DNA from: Bordetella flabilis
GTDB lineage: Bacteria > Pseudomonadota > Gammaproteobacteria > Burkholderiales > Burkholderiaceae_B
NCBI RefSeq assembly: GCF_001676725.1
Contig: NZ_CP016172.1
Location: 5,022,001 to 5,086,000 of the forward strand
Direction: 5' to 3'
DNA: 64,000 nucleotides
Shown: positions 7,760-16,779 of the stretch, in pieces
Position numbering within the stretch: position 1 is the stretch's first letter
How the letters are laid out: each line of letters starts with the position of its first letter
Program-made: the position numbers and the translations under genes
The notes under the pieces: generated by a model
Told to the model about the DNA's origin: nothing
Databases searched by the model: none
The model's input: only the letters and a program-made list of their open reading frames with translations

Positions 7760-9232
7760 ATGCTGCTCCCTTTCCGTGCCGCGACGCTGCCCGCGGACGT
7801 CGCGGACTTCACCTTGACGCAGGCCGTCGCAGCCCTTCGACGCCGTGTGGTACGAAGCGAGGATCTCCTGCACGCCACCAGCCGCCGGTACGAGCGCCAT
7901 GCCGGCTACGGCGCCTTCATTTGCGCGCGCCATGAGCAGACGGAGGCGGGGCGCGACGGGTGCAACGACGACAAGGCCGGCGCTTCCATGGCCGGAGCGC
8001 TGCAAGGCGTGCCGGTGGCGATCAAGGACAATGTACACGTCGCGGGTTTCGGCGCCACGGCCGGAACGCCGGCCCTGGCGCACTTCGAACCGGCCTGTGA
8101 CGCCACCGTGGCGGCGCGCCTGCGCCATGCCGGCGCCGTCATCGTCGGCAAGACCAACATGCACGAGTTGTCGCTGGGCGTCACGTCGCGCAACGCCCGC
8201 TACGGCGACGTACGCAATGCGCGCGACCCGGCCCGCATCGCGGGCGGTTCCAGCGGCGGCAGCGCCGTGGCGGTGGCGCAAGGCTCGGCCTACGCCGCCC
8301 TGGGCACCGACACCGCAGGCTCCATACGCATCCCGGCCGCGCTCAATGGCGTGGTGGGCTTGCGTCCCACCTCCGGCCGCTATCCCGAGGACGGCATCGT
8401 CCCGGTGTGCCCCACGCGCGATACGGCGGGCCCCATGGCGCGCACGGTCGCCGACGTCGCCTTGCTCGATCAGGTCATCACGGGATCCCAACGACCCCTC
8501 GCGCCGGTCCGGCCGGGCTGCATACGCCTGGGCGTGGTGCGGGACTTTTTTTTCGACGGGCTCGACAACGAGGTTCACGCCGTGGTTCATGCGGCGCTGC
8601 GGCGCCTGCAGGACAACGGCGTGCAACTGATCGAGTTCGCCATGCCCGGATTGGCCGATGCCAACGACGCGGCCGGGACGGCGGTCGGCTTCGCCGAGTT
8701 CTGGTCGGCCATGCAGCGCTATCTGAGTCTTCATGGCGCCAATGTGTCGGTTACGGACCTGGCACGGCAGGCGGCCGGCGCCGACGTCCGCTACCTGATC
8801 GAAACGTTCATCGCCCCACACGCGCCGCATTGCGTGCCGGCCGCGATGTACGAGGCCGCCATCCGCCGGCACCGGCCGTCCCTGCGCCGCAGGTTCCTGG
8901 AACAGCTCTGCCGCCATCGCCTGGACGCCTTCATCCTGCCGACCACTTTGACCGTCGCGGCGCCGCTGGCAGGCGCCGACGGCACCGTGGCGATGAACGG
9001 ACAGACGGTGTCCCTTAACTACGCGTACCTCCGCAATACGGCCCTGGCAAGCAATGCAGGACTGCCCGCACTGAGCCTGCCCGCGGGCTACACGGCGCAT
9101 GGGCTGCCCATCGGCATCGAGATCGACGGCTCGCCGCATGACGACCGCCACCTGCTGGCGATCGGCCTGACCCTCGAGTCCATTCTCGCCGTCTCCGCGC
9201 CAGCCCTTCCCATTTCGTCGACCTGTCCTTGA
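7760..9232 (+). CDS. Amidase-signature family hydrolase
   Basis: A 490-residue amidase-signature enzyme. The Ser-cisSer-Lys triad is intact: K89 (VAIKDNVHVAG), S164 (GGSSGG) and nucleophile S188 (GTDTAGSIRIPA). Family members hydrolyse, or occasionally form, carboxamides (GatA, indoleacetamide hydrolase, mandelamide hydrolase). It follows the exporter gene by 10 bp with a GAGG ribosome-binding site, so it belongs to the same operon. Possible roles are removing a side-chain amide, opening a cyclic imide or amide, or inactivating the product inside the cell. GatA is unlikely because there is no gatB/gatC beside it and the C-terminus differs. Class is confident; the role is inferred from position. 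Confidence 0.87.
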   Translation: MLLPFRAATLPADVADFTLTQAVAALRRRVVRSEDLLHATSRRYERHAGYGAFICARHEQTEAGRDGCNDDKAGASMAGALQGVPVAIKDNVHVAGFGATAGTPALAHFEPACDATVAARLRHAGAVIVGKTNMHELSLGVTSRNARYGDVRNARDPARIAGGSSGGSAVAVAQGSAYAALGTDTAGSIRIPAALNGVVGLRPTSGRYPEDGIVPVCPTRDTAGPMARTVADVALLDQVITGSQRPLAPVRPGCIRLGVVRDFFFDGLDNEVHAVVHAALRRLQDNGVQLIEFAMPGLADANDAAGTAVGFAEFWSAMQRYLSLHGANVSVTDLARQAAGADVRYLIETFIAPHAPHCVPAAMYEAAIRRHRPSLRRRFLEQLCRHRLDAFILPTTLTVAAPLAGADGTVAMNGQTVSLNYAYLRNTALASNAGLPALSLPAGYTAHGLPIGIEIDGSPHDDRHLLAIGLTLESILAVSAPALPISSTCP

Positions 9233-9287
9233 AAGTGCAGGCCGCGCACACCCTCCGCGGAATATCAACCACCCTGCATGGCCAGCA

Positions 9288-12200
9288 ATGCGCATCGCTC
9301 ATTCCATCACGGCGCTGCATTTCCCTTCATCGCCAGAACCGCAACCCTTCTCGGACAACGGCGTGCCGGCAATCGGGCGAATGCTGGCAGAACATATTGG
9401 CGGCGGGGCATCGCCGCGGCCGCGGCGGCACGCCGGACCGGGCCAGCCGTCGACCGACGCCGCGGCCTCCGCGGGGGCCACGACGCCCACTGCAGCCGCG
9501 CGCGATGCCACCGGAGACACGGTCGAACAGAACCCCGGCGTGCGCGCGTACCGCGCGCTGCAGGCCTCCGGACACCGGTTATCCGCGCCACTGGAGAACG
9601 ACGCGACCCTCGTCGTGGCCTTGGCCCGCGCCAGTAGCGGCTTGTTCGCGGCGGACGTCACGGCCTCGTCGCTCGGACGAGGGCAGCGGCGAGCCCTGAT
9701 CCTGGCCTTGGCGCACGAATTGACGCGCGACATAGACTGGGCAGTGGAACTTGGCCGCGATCCCGCCAAGCCCGATGCCGTCTTCGTGGATCACGGCGTC
9801 GTCATGGGCGTCAGCGGCCAGCGCATTGCCGCAGCTACGGCGGCCGTCGACGCACGCCTGCGCGAAATCCTGCAGGCGCATGGGCTGGGCGCGCTTGATA
9901 CGCAGGAATGGATTCCGGTCTTCAGGCAGGCATGTATCGCCGACCCGACCCTGGCGCTGCAGCCGTCTCCCGATATCCTCTACGGCAGCCGGCAATGGGC
10001 GACCTTATGGGTCGGCATGCAGTGCGCGCGCGCCCATGGCCTTACCGACGCCGTGCGGGGGATACCGGAACTGATCGCCCTGGGACAGGTTGCCATGAGT
10101 GCGCCCGTCGACTTCGGACAGGCGCCGCCCGCGGGCACGGCCGCCCCCCCGGCGAGCGCGTCGGGAGCGCCTGCCCCACTCGTCATCCCGGGCAATACGT
10201 GGGCCATCCAGGCCTTGATCCGGATGGCCCAGGCCGCCGGCGCGGTCGACCTGGCCGAGCTGAAGCGCCAGGACATCCCCGGCTTCGCGGCGCAGCTGCA
10301 CGCGTACGCGCTGCAACATTTCGCGGCCGAACTCCCCCTCCTGAACGAATTGCAGGGCGTGTCGCGCGCCGCCGTCGCCGCCGACCTGCTGCAGGACGCG
10401 GGCATCGATCCGAAGCAGCAGATCAGGGTCCGGTCCCTGGTGCTCGCCGCGCCATGGGGACCGCTCCAGATCGAAATCCCGCTGCTCTTCGGGTCGTACC
10501 GTACAAGTGTCCACGACTACTACATGGAACGCGATGCGCTATCGGCCTCCGATGTCCGGCGCCTGGAAACGACGCCGAAAGGGGCCGCCGTGGACGCCGA
10601 TCACGCGCGGTCCAGGCTGCCACCCTCGCTGAAGCAGGAGTTCCAGACCCGCTTCGAGTCATACAAGACCGCTGCCGCCGCCTACGTGGGCAAGAGCGTC
10701 GCCACATGGCTCGGCACCGTGCCGGAACTGAGCGGCGCGGACGCCGGCCAGGCCCAGGTTTCCATATCGACAGCGCGGCTGCGGCGCTATGTCTGGAGAT
10801 CCCAGCAGGCTCGGATCCTGGCGCGGCTGGGCCCGGCGCTATCGGAATATGGCCCCATGCTCGCCGATATTTCCAGCAAGGCTTTCCTGGTCGAGATACA
10901 GCACCGCGGCAAGACCACGCGCTATCTCTTCGACCCCGGCGCCCGCACGGCCATGCCATTGCCCGCCGACGTGAAGCTGGAAGACTGGGCCAGCGACCAT
11001 GTCGGCACGCTCTTCCATGGCGACCCCGAGCAGCCGACCGACGGCGACGCCTCCGGGAATCGGCCGCGGAAAACCGTCATCACGCTTGAACCGTTGGCCA
11101 GCGGCACGCGGGCCGCGATGCCAAGCTGGCTCGATCCCGCCATCGCGCAACGGATCGAGAATACGCGTGCCAGCGCGGCGGGCCAGACGATCTCCGAAAA
11201 ACTCGCCGAGGCCGAGCGTGGGCTCCTGCCGTTCTACGCGACCTATCGCGCCATCCGAGATGGCGACGTGCGCGGCGCCATCCTGTCCGGCCTGATGGAC
11301 GTCGCGACTTTCCTGCCTGCCATAGGCGCTGGACTGAAACTTGGCATGACGGCAAGCGCGGCCATCAAGGCGGGGCTGGAGGCCGGCTTGCAAGGGTATG
11401 CGCACGCAGGCATGCGCCATGGCCTGGCGATGGCCGGCAAGGCAGCCGGCGCCTTCAATGGTGCGCTGGCCCAGTTGGCGCGACACAGCCTGGCCGCGAC
11501 GGTGGACAACGTGGTGACGCACCCGCTGCGGATCATCTCGCCGTCGGCCATGATGGGTTTGCGCGAGGCCGAGGAAACAGGGCGGCTGGCGGCGCATATG
11601 CGGGCGACGCACCCGCATATCGCCACGGCCCTGGACCGCGCGGCAAGCCGCGAGGCCGGGCAGCATGTCGCCGATGGACGTTGGAGCCTGGGCGCCATGC
11701 CGATCGCGCCTTCCGCGCCAGGGCTGGATATCGCGCCCGCGCCGCTCTACGTCACGGCAGTCGACCCGGATGGCGCCGAACTTCACCTGCACCAATTCGG
11801 CGAAAACGCATACAGCCAGTTCGACGCCGACACGCTGGACCCCGTCGGCCCGTTGCTGCTGCGCGGCAGCAATGGCAAGTTGTACCGTTCCCTGCCTGTG
11901 CGGGACTTGCAGCTTCACCGGGTACCCGAGCCGGCGACACTCGATCGCATGCGTGCCGAGCGGCCTCGCAGCGATGGCACGCTTGTCGCGCAGGGGAAGA
12001 CCTATGCCCGCCTGGGCACCGAGCTGGTGGAGATCGCCCGCGACCGTGCCGCGTCGGTCCCGGGCCGGACCCTATGGAAAGTCGTGGAGGTTCCGGGCCC
12101 AACCGCGCCGGCGGTGCGGGGCCGCCTGCGCTACGACGCCGAACATGGCATCTGGCGCGAAGCGGACCGTCCCGCCTTGAAAGCGGGCGGCAACGCCATG

Positions 12201-13214
12201 AGCGCCTACCGGAATATGCAGGCGCGCCGGCGGTTGCGGGCCGAGTCGAGCGAAATGGCGCAGCAGTACCAGGAGATCGCGCATACCTTCGCCCATGCTC
12301 GCTACGACACCCTGGCCCTGAAGATATGGTCCTATCCGCTTCGCGTACGCATGGCCTATCCCGAACTGGTGGCGCGCAGCGTGGGCGATCACTTCATCAA
12401 AGGCGCCGACGGCAACATCCGACGCTTTCCGGCCGGCTATGTCACGCACGGGGTCGTCGTCCCGGGGTATGCCCATATGCTCGACTACACGTTGCTGTGC
12501 CGCCTGCGCACGATGACCGACTATTCGCAGCTGCCGGGCGCACGGGTGTTGGCGGGCTACCGCCTTCGCGCCCCCTCCGCAATGGCAACGTTCATGGTCG
12601 ATGACGAGCCGCTACGTTCGCTGATGCGAGACTATGGCGTCTATGAACTGGCTGATCGCACTTACCTCATTTCCGCCCCGAACCTCGCGAGCGACGGCCT
12701 GGCCTGTGAAAACATGCTGTTGGCCCAGGGGAAACCGCGCGACGAAGTCATCGAGCAACTCCGGCACTACGACAGCGCACACGTTCTGGATCCGCGAGCC
12801 GCCGTCAACCGCATCGTGCGTTCCCTGGCCCTGCGCCTTTGCGCCGTACCGTTGCGCCTGCCCTTCAACGGCGAGGGCCATGACATGCTGATACGCCGGC
12901 TGCAGAAAGCGCTGCTGGCGCATGGACCGGGGATCCTGAGCCGCAAGGGCAAGATGGTCATGCTCGACGCGATCGAAACCGACGCACGCGGCACCTGGCT
13001 CGTCATCCGCGACCCGATCACTTGCTCTCGCATCCGCATCCCGGACAAGCGTGAGTTCTGGGAAGCCGACGACATCGCAACGACGGCGACCGACATCCCA
13101 TCCGACTGGAGGGCCGACCAGGTCGAGGCGGTCTTCGTGCCCAGACTGGCCCGCATGCTCGAGCGGGCAAGCGCGTCGACCTCGTCGCCCAACCTTTCAC
13201 CGGTAGTCGACTAA
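9288..13214 (+). CDS. Very large toxin/effector-like protein (dermonecrotic-toxin-domain type)
   Basis: A 1308-residue protein with no evident signal peptide; the first 90 residues are disordered and Ala/Pro rich. An alpha-helical N-terminal half (about 100-720) has the feel of the dermonecrotic-toxin/DUF6543 proteins of Pseudomonas and Bordetella; this is recognition from memory. A Gly/Ala-rich, potentially membrane-active stretch sits near residues 660-730 (VATFLPAIGAGLKLGMTA). The last 200 residues look like a papain/C39-type fold: C1140 (LACENM), then an aspartate D1242 (VIRDP). The expected histidine region reads GKMVML (1221-1226) with no His. The gene starts 55 bp after the amidase and may be cotranscribed, but no clear ribosome-binding site precedes the ATG. 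Function is not established. Confidence 0.6.
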   Translation: MRIAHSITALHFPSSPEPQPFSDNGVPAIGRMLAEHIGGGASPRPRRHAGPGQPSTDAAASAGATTPTAAARDATGDTVEQNPGVRAYRALQASGHRLSAPLENDATLVVALARASSGLFAADVTASSLGRGQRRALILALAHELTRDIDWAVELGRDPAKPDAVFVDHGVVMGVSGQRIAAATAAVDARLREILQAHGLGALDTQEWIPVFRQACIADPTLALQPSPDILYGSRQWATLWVGMQCARAHGLTDAVRGIPELIALGQVAMSAPVDFGQAPPAGTAAPPASASGAPAPLVIPGNTWAIQALIRMAQAAGAVDLAELKRQDIPGFAAQLHAYALQHFAAELPLLNELQGVSRAAVAADLLQDAGIDPKQQIRVRSLVLAAPWGPLQIEIPLLFGSYRTSVHDYYMERDALSASDVRRLETTPKGAAVDADHARSRLPPSLKQEFQTRFESYKTAAAAYVGKSVATWLGTVPELSGADAGQAQVSISTARLRRYVWRSQQARILARLGPALSEYGPMLADISSKAFLVEIQHRGKTTRYLFDPGARTAMPLPADVKLEDWASDHVGTLFHGDPEQPTDGDASGNRPRKTVITLEPLASGTRAAMPSWLDPAIAQRIENTRASAAGQTISEKLAEAERGLLPFYATYRAIRDGDVRGAILSGLMDVATFLPAIGAGLKLGMTASAAIKAGLEAGLQGYAHAGMRHGLAMAGKAAGAFNGALAQLARHSLAATVDNVVTHPLRIISPSAMMGLREAEETGRLAAHMRATHPHIATALDRAASREAGQHVADGRWSLGAMPIAPSAPGLDIAPAPLYVTAVDPDGAELHLHQFGENAYSQFDADTLDPVGPLLLRGSNGKLYRSLPVRDLQLHRVPEPATLDRMRAERPRSDGTLVAQGKTYARLGTELVEIARDRAASVPGRTLWKVVEVPGPTAPAVRGRLRYDAEHGIWREADRPALKAGGNAMSAYRNMQARRRLRAESSEMAQQYQEIAHTFAHARYDTLALKIWSYPLRVRMAYPELVARSVGDHFIKGADGNIRRFPAGYVTHGVVVPGYAHMLDYTLLCRLRTMTDYSQLPGARVLAGYRLRAPSAMATFMVDDEPLRSLMRDYGVYELADRTYLISAPNLASDGLACENMLLAQGKPRDEVIEQLRHYDSAHVLDPRAAVNRIVRSLALRLCAVPLRLPFNGEGHDMLIRRLQKALLAHGPGILSRKGKMVMLDAIETDARGTWLVIRDPITCSRIRIPDKREFWEADDIATTATDIPSDWRADQVEAVFVPRLARMLERASASTSSPNLSPVVD

Positions 13215-13244
13215 GCCGCCTCGCGCCACATGGCGCCAGGCGGC
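13215..13244. terminator. Hairpin between convergent genes
   Basis: GCCGCCT (13215-13221) pairs with AGGCGGC (13238-13244). An inner GCGCC/GGCGC stem follows after one mismatch, and the loop is ACAT. It begins immediately after the stop codon of the large toxin-like gene and faces the dctM stop codon at 13263. It has no T-run but is well placed to block transcription from both sides. Confidence 0.5.
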
Positions 13245-13262
13245 CGACTGGGACAAGGCGGT

Positions 13263-14930
13263 TTACTTGAAGTCGGCCCCGGGGTCGCCCGCCCCGCCGC
13301 CGTAGACGCTATCCCCGTAGCCGCCCTGCACATCGATCTTCACGGTGTTCGGATCGACCTGCGACAAATCGCCCTTGTAGTGCATGACCATGCCGGGGAA
13401 CAGCATGACGGCGGCCACCATGATCAGCTGGATGATGATGAACGGCACCGAACCCCAGTAGATCTGCCCGGTGGTCACCGGCGCGATGGTGCGCCCCGTG
13501 ACCTTGTCGCGGTACGCGTCCTTGGGCGCGACCGAGCGCAGGTAGAACAGCGCGAAACCGAACGGCGGATGCATGAAGGACGTCTGCATGTTCACCGCCA
13601 GGATCACGCCGAACCAGATCAGGTCGATGCCCATCTTGTCGGCCACCGGCCCGAGCAGCGGCACGATGATGAAGGCCAGCTCGAAGAAGTCCAGGAAGAA
13701 CGCCAGCACGAAGGTCAGCACGCTGACCACGATCAGGAAACCCCACTCCCCGCCCGGCAGCCCGGTCAGCAGGTGCTCGACCCACAGATCGCCGCTGACC
13801 CCGCGAAAGGTCAGGCCGAACACGGTCGAACCCACCAGGATGAACACCACGAAGCACGACAGCTTGGTCGTGGTGTCCATGGCCTGCTTGAGCAGGTTCA
13901 GTGTCAGCCGGCGCCGGATCAGCGCCATCGCGATGGCCCCCACCGCCCCCATCGCCCCGCCCTCGGTGGGCGTGGCCACGCCGATGAAGATCGTGCCCAG
14001 CACCAGGAAAATCAGGAACAGCGGCGGAATCATCACGAAGGTGACCCGCTCGGCCAGCGCCGACAGCAGCCCCAGGCGCAGCACCTTGTTGGCCCCGGCC
14101 ACCACGAAGGCCGTCAGCCCCCACAGCAGCAGGCTGACCACGATGCGCTCGTCGGCCGGCGCCGTGTCGTTCTCCAGCGCCTGCCCCGCGAAATACGCCA
14201 CCGCCACCGAGATCGCCATCAGCACCAGCAGCGAACGGCCGCCGCGCGTGCCGTTGTCCTCGCGAAACCGCCGCGCCTCCTCGGGCAGCGCCGGCGCCGA
14301 GGCCGGCTTGATCACGCACATCACCGCCACGTACAGGACATACAGCCCGGCCAGCACGAAGCCCGGCACCATGGCCGCGCGGTACATGTCGCCGATCGAG
14401 CGCCCCAGCTGGTCGGCCAGGATGATCAGCACCAGCGAGGGCGGGATGATCTGCGACAAGGTGCCCGAGGCGGCGATGACCCCGCTGGCCAGGCGCCGGT
14501 CATAGCCGTAGCGCAGCATGATCGGCAGCGAGATCAGGCCCATGGAGATCACCGAGGCCGACACCACGCCGGTGGTGGCCGCCAGCATCGCGCCCACGAA
14601 CACCACCGCGAAGGCCAGCCCGCCGCGCACCGTGCCGAACAGTTGCCCGATCGTCTCCAGCAAATCCTCGGCCATGCCCGATCTTTCGAGCACCAGCCCC
14701 ATCAGCGTGAAAAACGGCACCGCCAGCAGCGTGTCGTTCGAAATAATGCCGAATATCCGTTGCGGCAGCGCCTGGAACAGCGCCGGGGTCAGCAAGCCCA
14801 GTTCGATGCCCACCAGCCCGAACAGGATGCCGATGGCCGCCAGCGCGAACGCCACCGGAAACCCCACCAGCAGAAACACCACCAGCGTGGCGAACATGAT
14901 CGGCGCCAGATTGGCGATAAAGAATTCCAT
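13263..14930 (-). CDS. dctM: TRAP transporter large permease, DctM type
   Basis: A 555-residue multi-helix membrane protein that starts MEFFIANLAPIMFATLVVFLL. It shows the DctM features of long hydrophobic segments throughout, the VPFFTLMG segment and the repeated two-half organisation. It is the transport subunit that, with DctQ and the periplasmic DctP, imports organic acids using the sodium gradient. An ATG start at 14930 one base after the dctQ stop indicates tight coupling. Upstream in-frame sequence belongs to dctQ on another frame. At 555 residues it is longer than the common 430-residue DctM, which is normal for the branch that pairs with large DctQ and DctP proteins of the keto-acid group. 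Confidence 0.9.
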   Translation of the reverse strand: MEFFIANLAPIMFATLVVFLLVGFPVAFALAAIGILFGLVGIELGLLTPALFQALPQRIFGIISNDTLLAVPFFTLMGLVLERSGMAEDLLETIGQLFGTVRGGLAFAVVFVGAMLAATTGVVSASVISMGLISLPIMLRYGYDRRLASGVIAASGTLSQIIPPSLVLIILADQLGRSIGDMYRAAMVPGFVLAGLYVLYVAVMCVIKPASAPALPEEARRFREDNGTRGGRSLLVLMAISVAVAYFAGQALENDTAPADERIVVSLLLWGLTAFVVAGANKVLRLGLLSALAERVTFVMIPPLFLIFLVLGTIFIGVATPTEGGAMGAVGAIAMALIRRRLTLNLLKQAMDTTTKLSCFVVFILVGSTVFGLTFRGVSGDLWVEHLLTGLPGGEWGFLIVVSVLTFVLAFFLDFFELAFIIVPLLGPVADKMGIDLIWFGVILAVNMQTSFMHPPFGFALFYLRSVAPKDAYRDKVTGRTIAPVTTGQIYWGSVPFIIIQLIMVAAVMLFPGMVMHYKGDLSQVDPNTVKIDVQGGYGDSVYGGGAGDPGADFK

Positions 14931-14931
14931 C

Positions 14932-15549
14932 TCAGCGCTCCCCCTGCCCCAGCTGCGCGGCCTCGCGGACCCGCGCTTCGCGTGCGATCTCCTCGGCCAG
15001 CTCCTCCTCGGCCGACTTGGCCGATTCACGGCGCAGGGGGTCCTCGCATTGTCCGCGCAAATACCCCACGCACTTGATCAGGTGCGAAATCCCCGCCAGC
15101 ACCAGCAGCGTGAAACCCACCGGAATCAGCAGCTTGACCGGCCAGCGCACCAGCCCGCCCGAGTTCGACGACTGCTCGTCGGTGACCCACGACTCCGTGA
15201 ACATCGGCCAGGACAGCACCAGGATCAGCAGGCACGCCGGCAGCAGGAAAAACACCACCCCGAAAATCTCGATCCAGATCTGCTTGCGCCGCGGCAGCCG
15301 CGAGGACAGGATGTCCACCCGCACATGTTCGTTCTTGAGCAGCGTATAGCCCGAGGCCAGCAGGAACATGGCGCCGAACATATACCACTGCAATTCCAGC
15401 CACGCGTTCGAGCTCGTATGCAGCACCTTGCGCACCACCGCATTGCCGGCGCTTACCAGCACCACCAGCAGCGTCACCCAGGTCACCGCGCGGCCCACGC
15501 GCAGGTTTATCGCGTCGATCAGACGCGACAAAGCGAGTAATGGTTTCAT
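14932..15549 (-). CDS. dctQ: TRAP transporter small permease, DctQ type
   Basis: A 205-residue protein with four predicted membrane segments (WVTLLVVLVSAGNAV, WYMFGAMFLLASGYTLL, FGVVFFLLPACLLILVLSW, KLLIPVGFTLLVLAGISHLI). The sequence NEHVRVDIL in the loop after helix 2 is a DctQ hallmark. The C-terminus is a charged Glu/Arg-rich tail of about 35 residues. It lies between dctP and dctM, 135 bp after dctP and 1 bp before dctM, all on the minus strand. It stabilises the permease and helps dock the binding protein. Confidence 0.88.
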   Translation of the reverse strand: MKPLLALSRLIDAINLRVGRAVTWVTLLVVLVSAGNAVVRKVLHTSSNAWLELQWYMFGAMFLLASGYTLLKNEHVRVDILSSRLPRRKQIWIEIFGVVFFLLPACLLILVLSWPMFTESWVTDEQSSNSGGLVRWPVKLLIPVGFTLLVLAGISHLIKCVGYLRGQCEDPLRRESAKSAEEELAEEIAREARVREAAQLGQGER

Positions 15550-15596
15550 ATCGAAAGACGGAAAAGGAGAATCGTGCGGCGTCCATCGGGACGCCG

Positions 15597-15620
15597 GCCG
15601 ACGGCGGCGAAGCCGTCGGC
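15597..15620 (-). terminator. Intercistronic hairpin between dctP and dctQ
   Basis: A 9-bp perfect stem (GCCGACGGC, 15597-15605, with GCCGTCGGC, 15612-15620) and a 6-nt loop lies in the only large gap inside the TRAP operon. It has no T-run. Hairpins here commonly stabilise the binding-protein message or partly stop transcription, so that more DctP than permease is made; that role is inferred. Confidence 0.45.
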
Positions 15621-15684
15621 GGTGGACGGGCCGGCGTGCCACCCGGGCGGCACACCGCCCCGGGATTGCCGGCCCGCCGTGTTT

Positions 15685-16779
15685 TTACTTGCTGCCGCGC
15701 GCGATCGTGCCCATGAAACCGTCATAGCTGCCATCGGCCACGCGGAACCAGGGGATTTCGTTATCGCGGAACGCCACCATGTTGTCGTAGATCTTCTTGA
15801 ACATCGGGCTCTTGGCGCTCATTTCCGCGTACACCTTGACCGCCTCGGCATAGCAGGCATCCATCACGGGCTTGGGGAAGGCCCGCAATTGGGCGCCATT
15901 GGCGACCAGGCGCCGCAGGGCGGCCGGGTTCTCGGCGTCGTACTTGGCGATCATGTCGTTGGTCGCCGCGGCCGCGGCCTGCGACAGCACCGCCTGGTAT
16001 TGCTTGGGCAGCTTGTTGTAAGCGTCCTGGTTGACGTACAGCGACACCTGCAGGGTGCCCTCCCACCAGCCGGGGAAATAATAGTATTTGGCGACCTTGT
16101 TGAAGCCGAGCTTCTCGTCGTCGTACGGGCCGATCCATTCGGCGCCGTCGATGGTGCCCTTTTCCAGCGCCGGATAGATATCGCCGCCGGCGATCTGCTG
16201 GGGCACGACGCCCAGGCGGGACAACACGGCGCCGGCAAACGCGCTCATGCGGAACTTCAGGCCCTTCAGGTCGTCCACCGACTTGATTTCATTGCGGAAC
16301 CAGCCGCCCATCTGGGTGCCCGTGTAGCCGCAGGGAAAGTTCACGATGTTGTAGGTCTTGAACAGCTCGCGCATCAGCTTCAGGCCGTCGCCATGCCGCA
16401 TCCAGGCATTCATCTGGCGGGTGTTCAGCCCGAAAGGCACGGCGGCGTCGAAGCTCAGCGCCGGATCCTTGCCGAAATAATAGTAGGAAGCGCTATGGCC
16501 GCATTCCACCGTGCCGTTCTGCACGCCGTCCAGGACCTGCAAGGCGGGCACGATTTCCCCCGCGGGAAACGCGCGGATCTGGAACTTGCCGCCGGTGGCT
16601 TCGTTGACGTACTTGGCCAGATCTTCGCCGCCGCTGTAGATTGCGTCGGCGCTGCGCGGAAAGCTCGAAGCGAGCCGCCAGTTGATCGTCGGGGTCTCCT
16701 GGGCCAGGGCCGGCGCGGCGAGCGTGGCGCTCCCGGCGGCCCCAAGGGCGGCTTTCTTCAAAAACGAACGGCGTTGCAT
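15685..16779 (-). CDS. dctP: TRAP transporter substrate-binding protein, DctP type
   Basis: A 364-residue periplasmic receptor. The start at 16779 is set by a GGAG site about 10 bp upstream and by the signal peptide MQRRSFLKKAALGAAG...ALA, which contains a twin-arginine motif (RRSFLK), suggesting Tat export. The mature part has the DctP fold. Sequence around SVDDLKGLKFRMS and GAEWIGPYDDEKLGFNKVAKYYYFPGWWEG resembles the 2-oxo-acid-binding TakP branch, so 2-oxo acids or related monocarboxylates are the likeliest ligands. It is the first gene of the operon. The ligand is inferred from family resemblance only. Confidence 0.9.
   Translation of the reverse strand: MQRRSFLKKAALGAAGSATLAAPALAQETPTINWRLASSFPRSADAIYSGGEDLAKYVNEATGGKFQIRAFPAGEIVPALQVLDGVQNGTVECGHSASYYYFGKDPALSFDAAVPFGLNTRQMNAWMRHGDGLKLMRELFKTYNIVNFPCGYTGTQMGGWFRNEIKSVDDLKGLKFRMSAFAGAVLSRLGVVPQQIAGGDIYPALEKGTIDGAEWIGPYDDEKLGFNKVAKYYYFPGWWEGTLQVSLYVNQDAYNKLPKQYQAVLSQAAAAATNDMIAKYDAENPAALRRLVANGAQLRAFPKPVMDACYAEAVKVYAEMSAKSPMFKKIYDNMVAFRDNEIPWFRVADGSYDGFMGTIARGSK

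Noticed and set aside
13230..15077. Long plus-strand open frame opposite the TRAP transporter genes
   Set aside because: His/Gln/Arg-rich translation without any domain, the typical antisense shadow of high-GC genes; the minus-strand genes are clear TRAP subunits.
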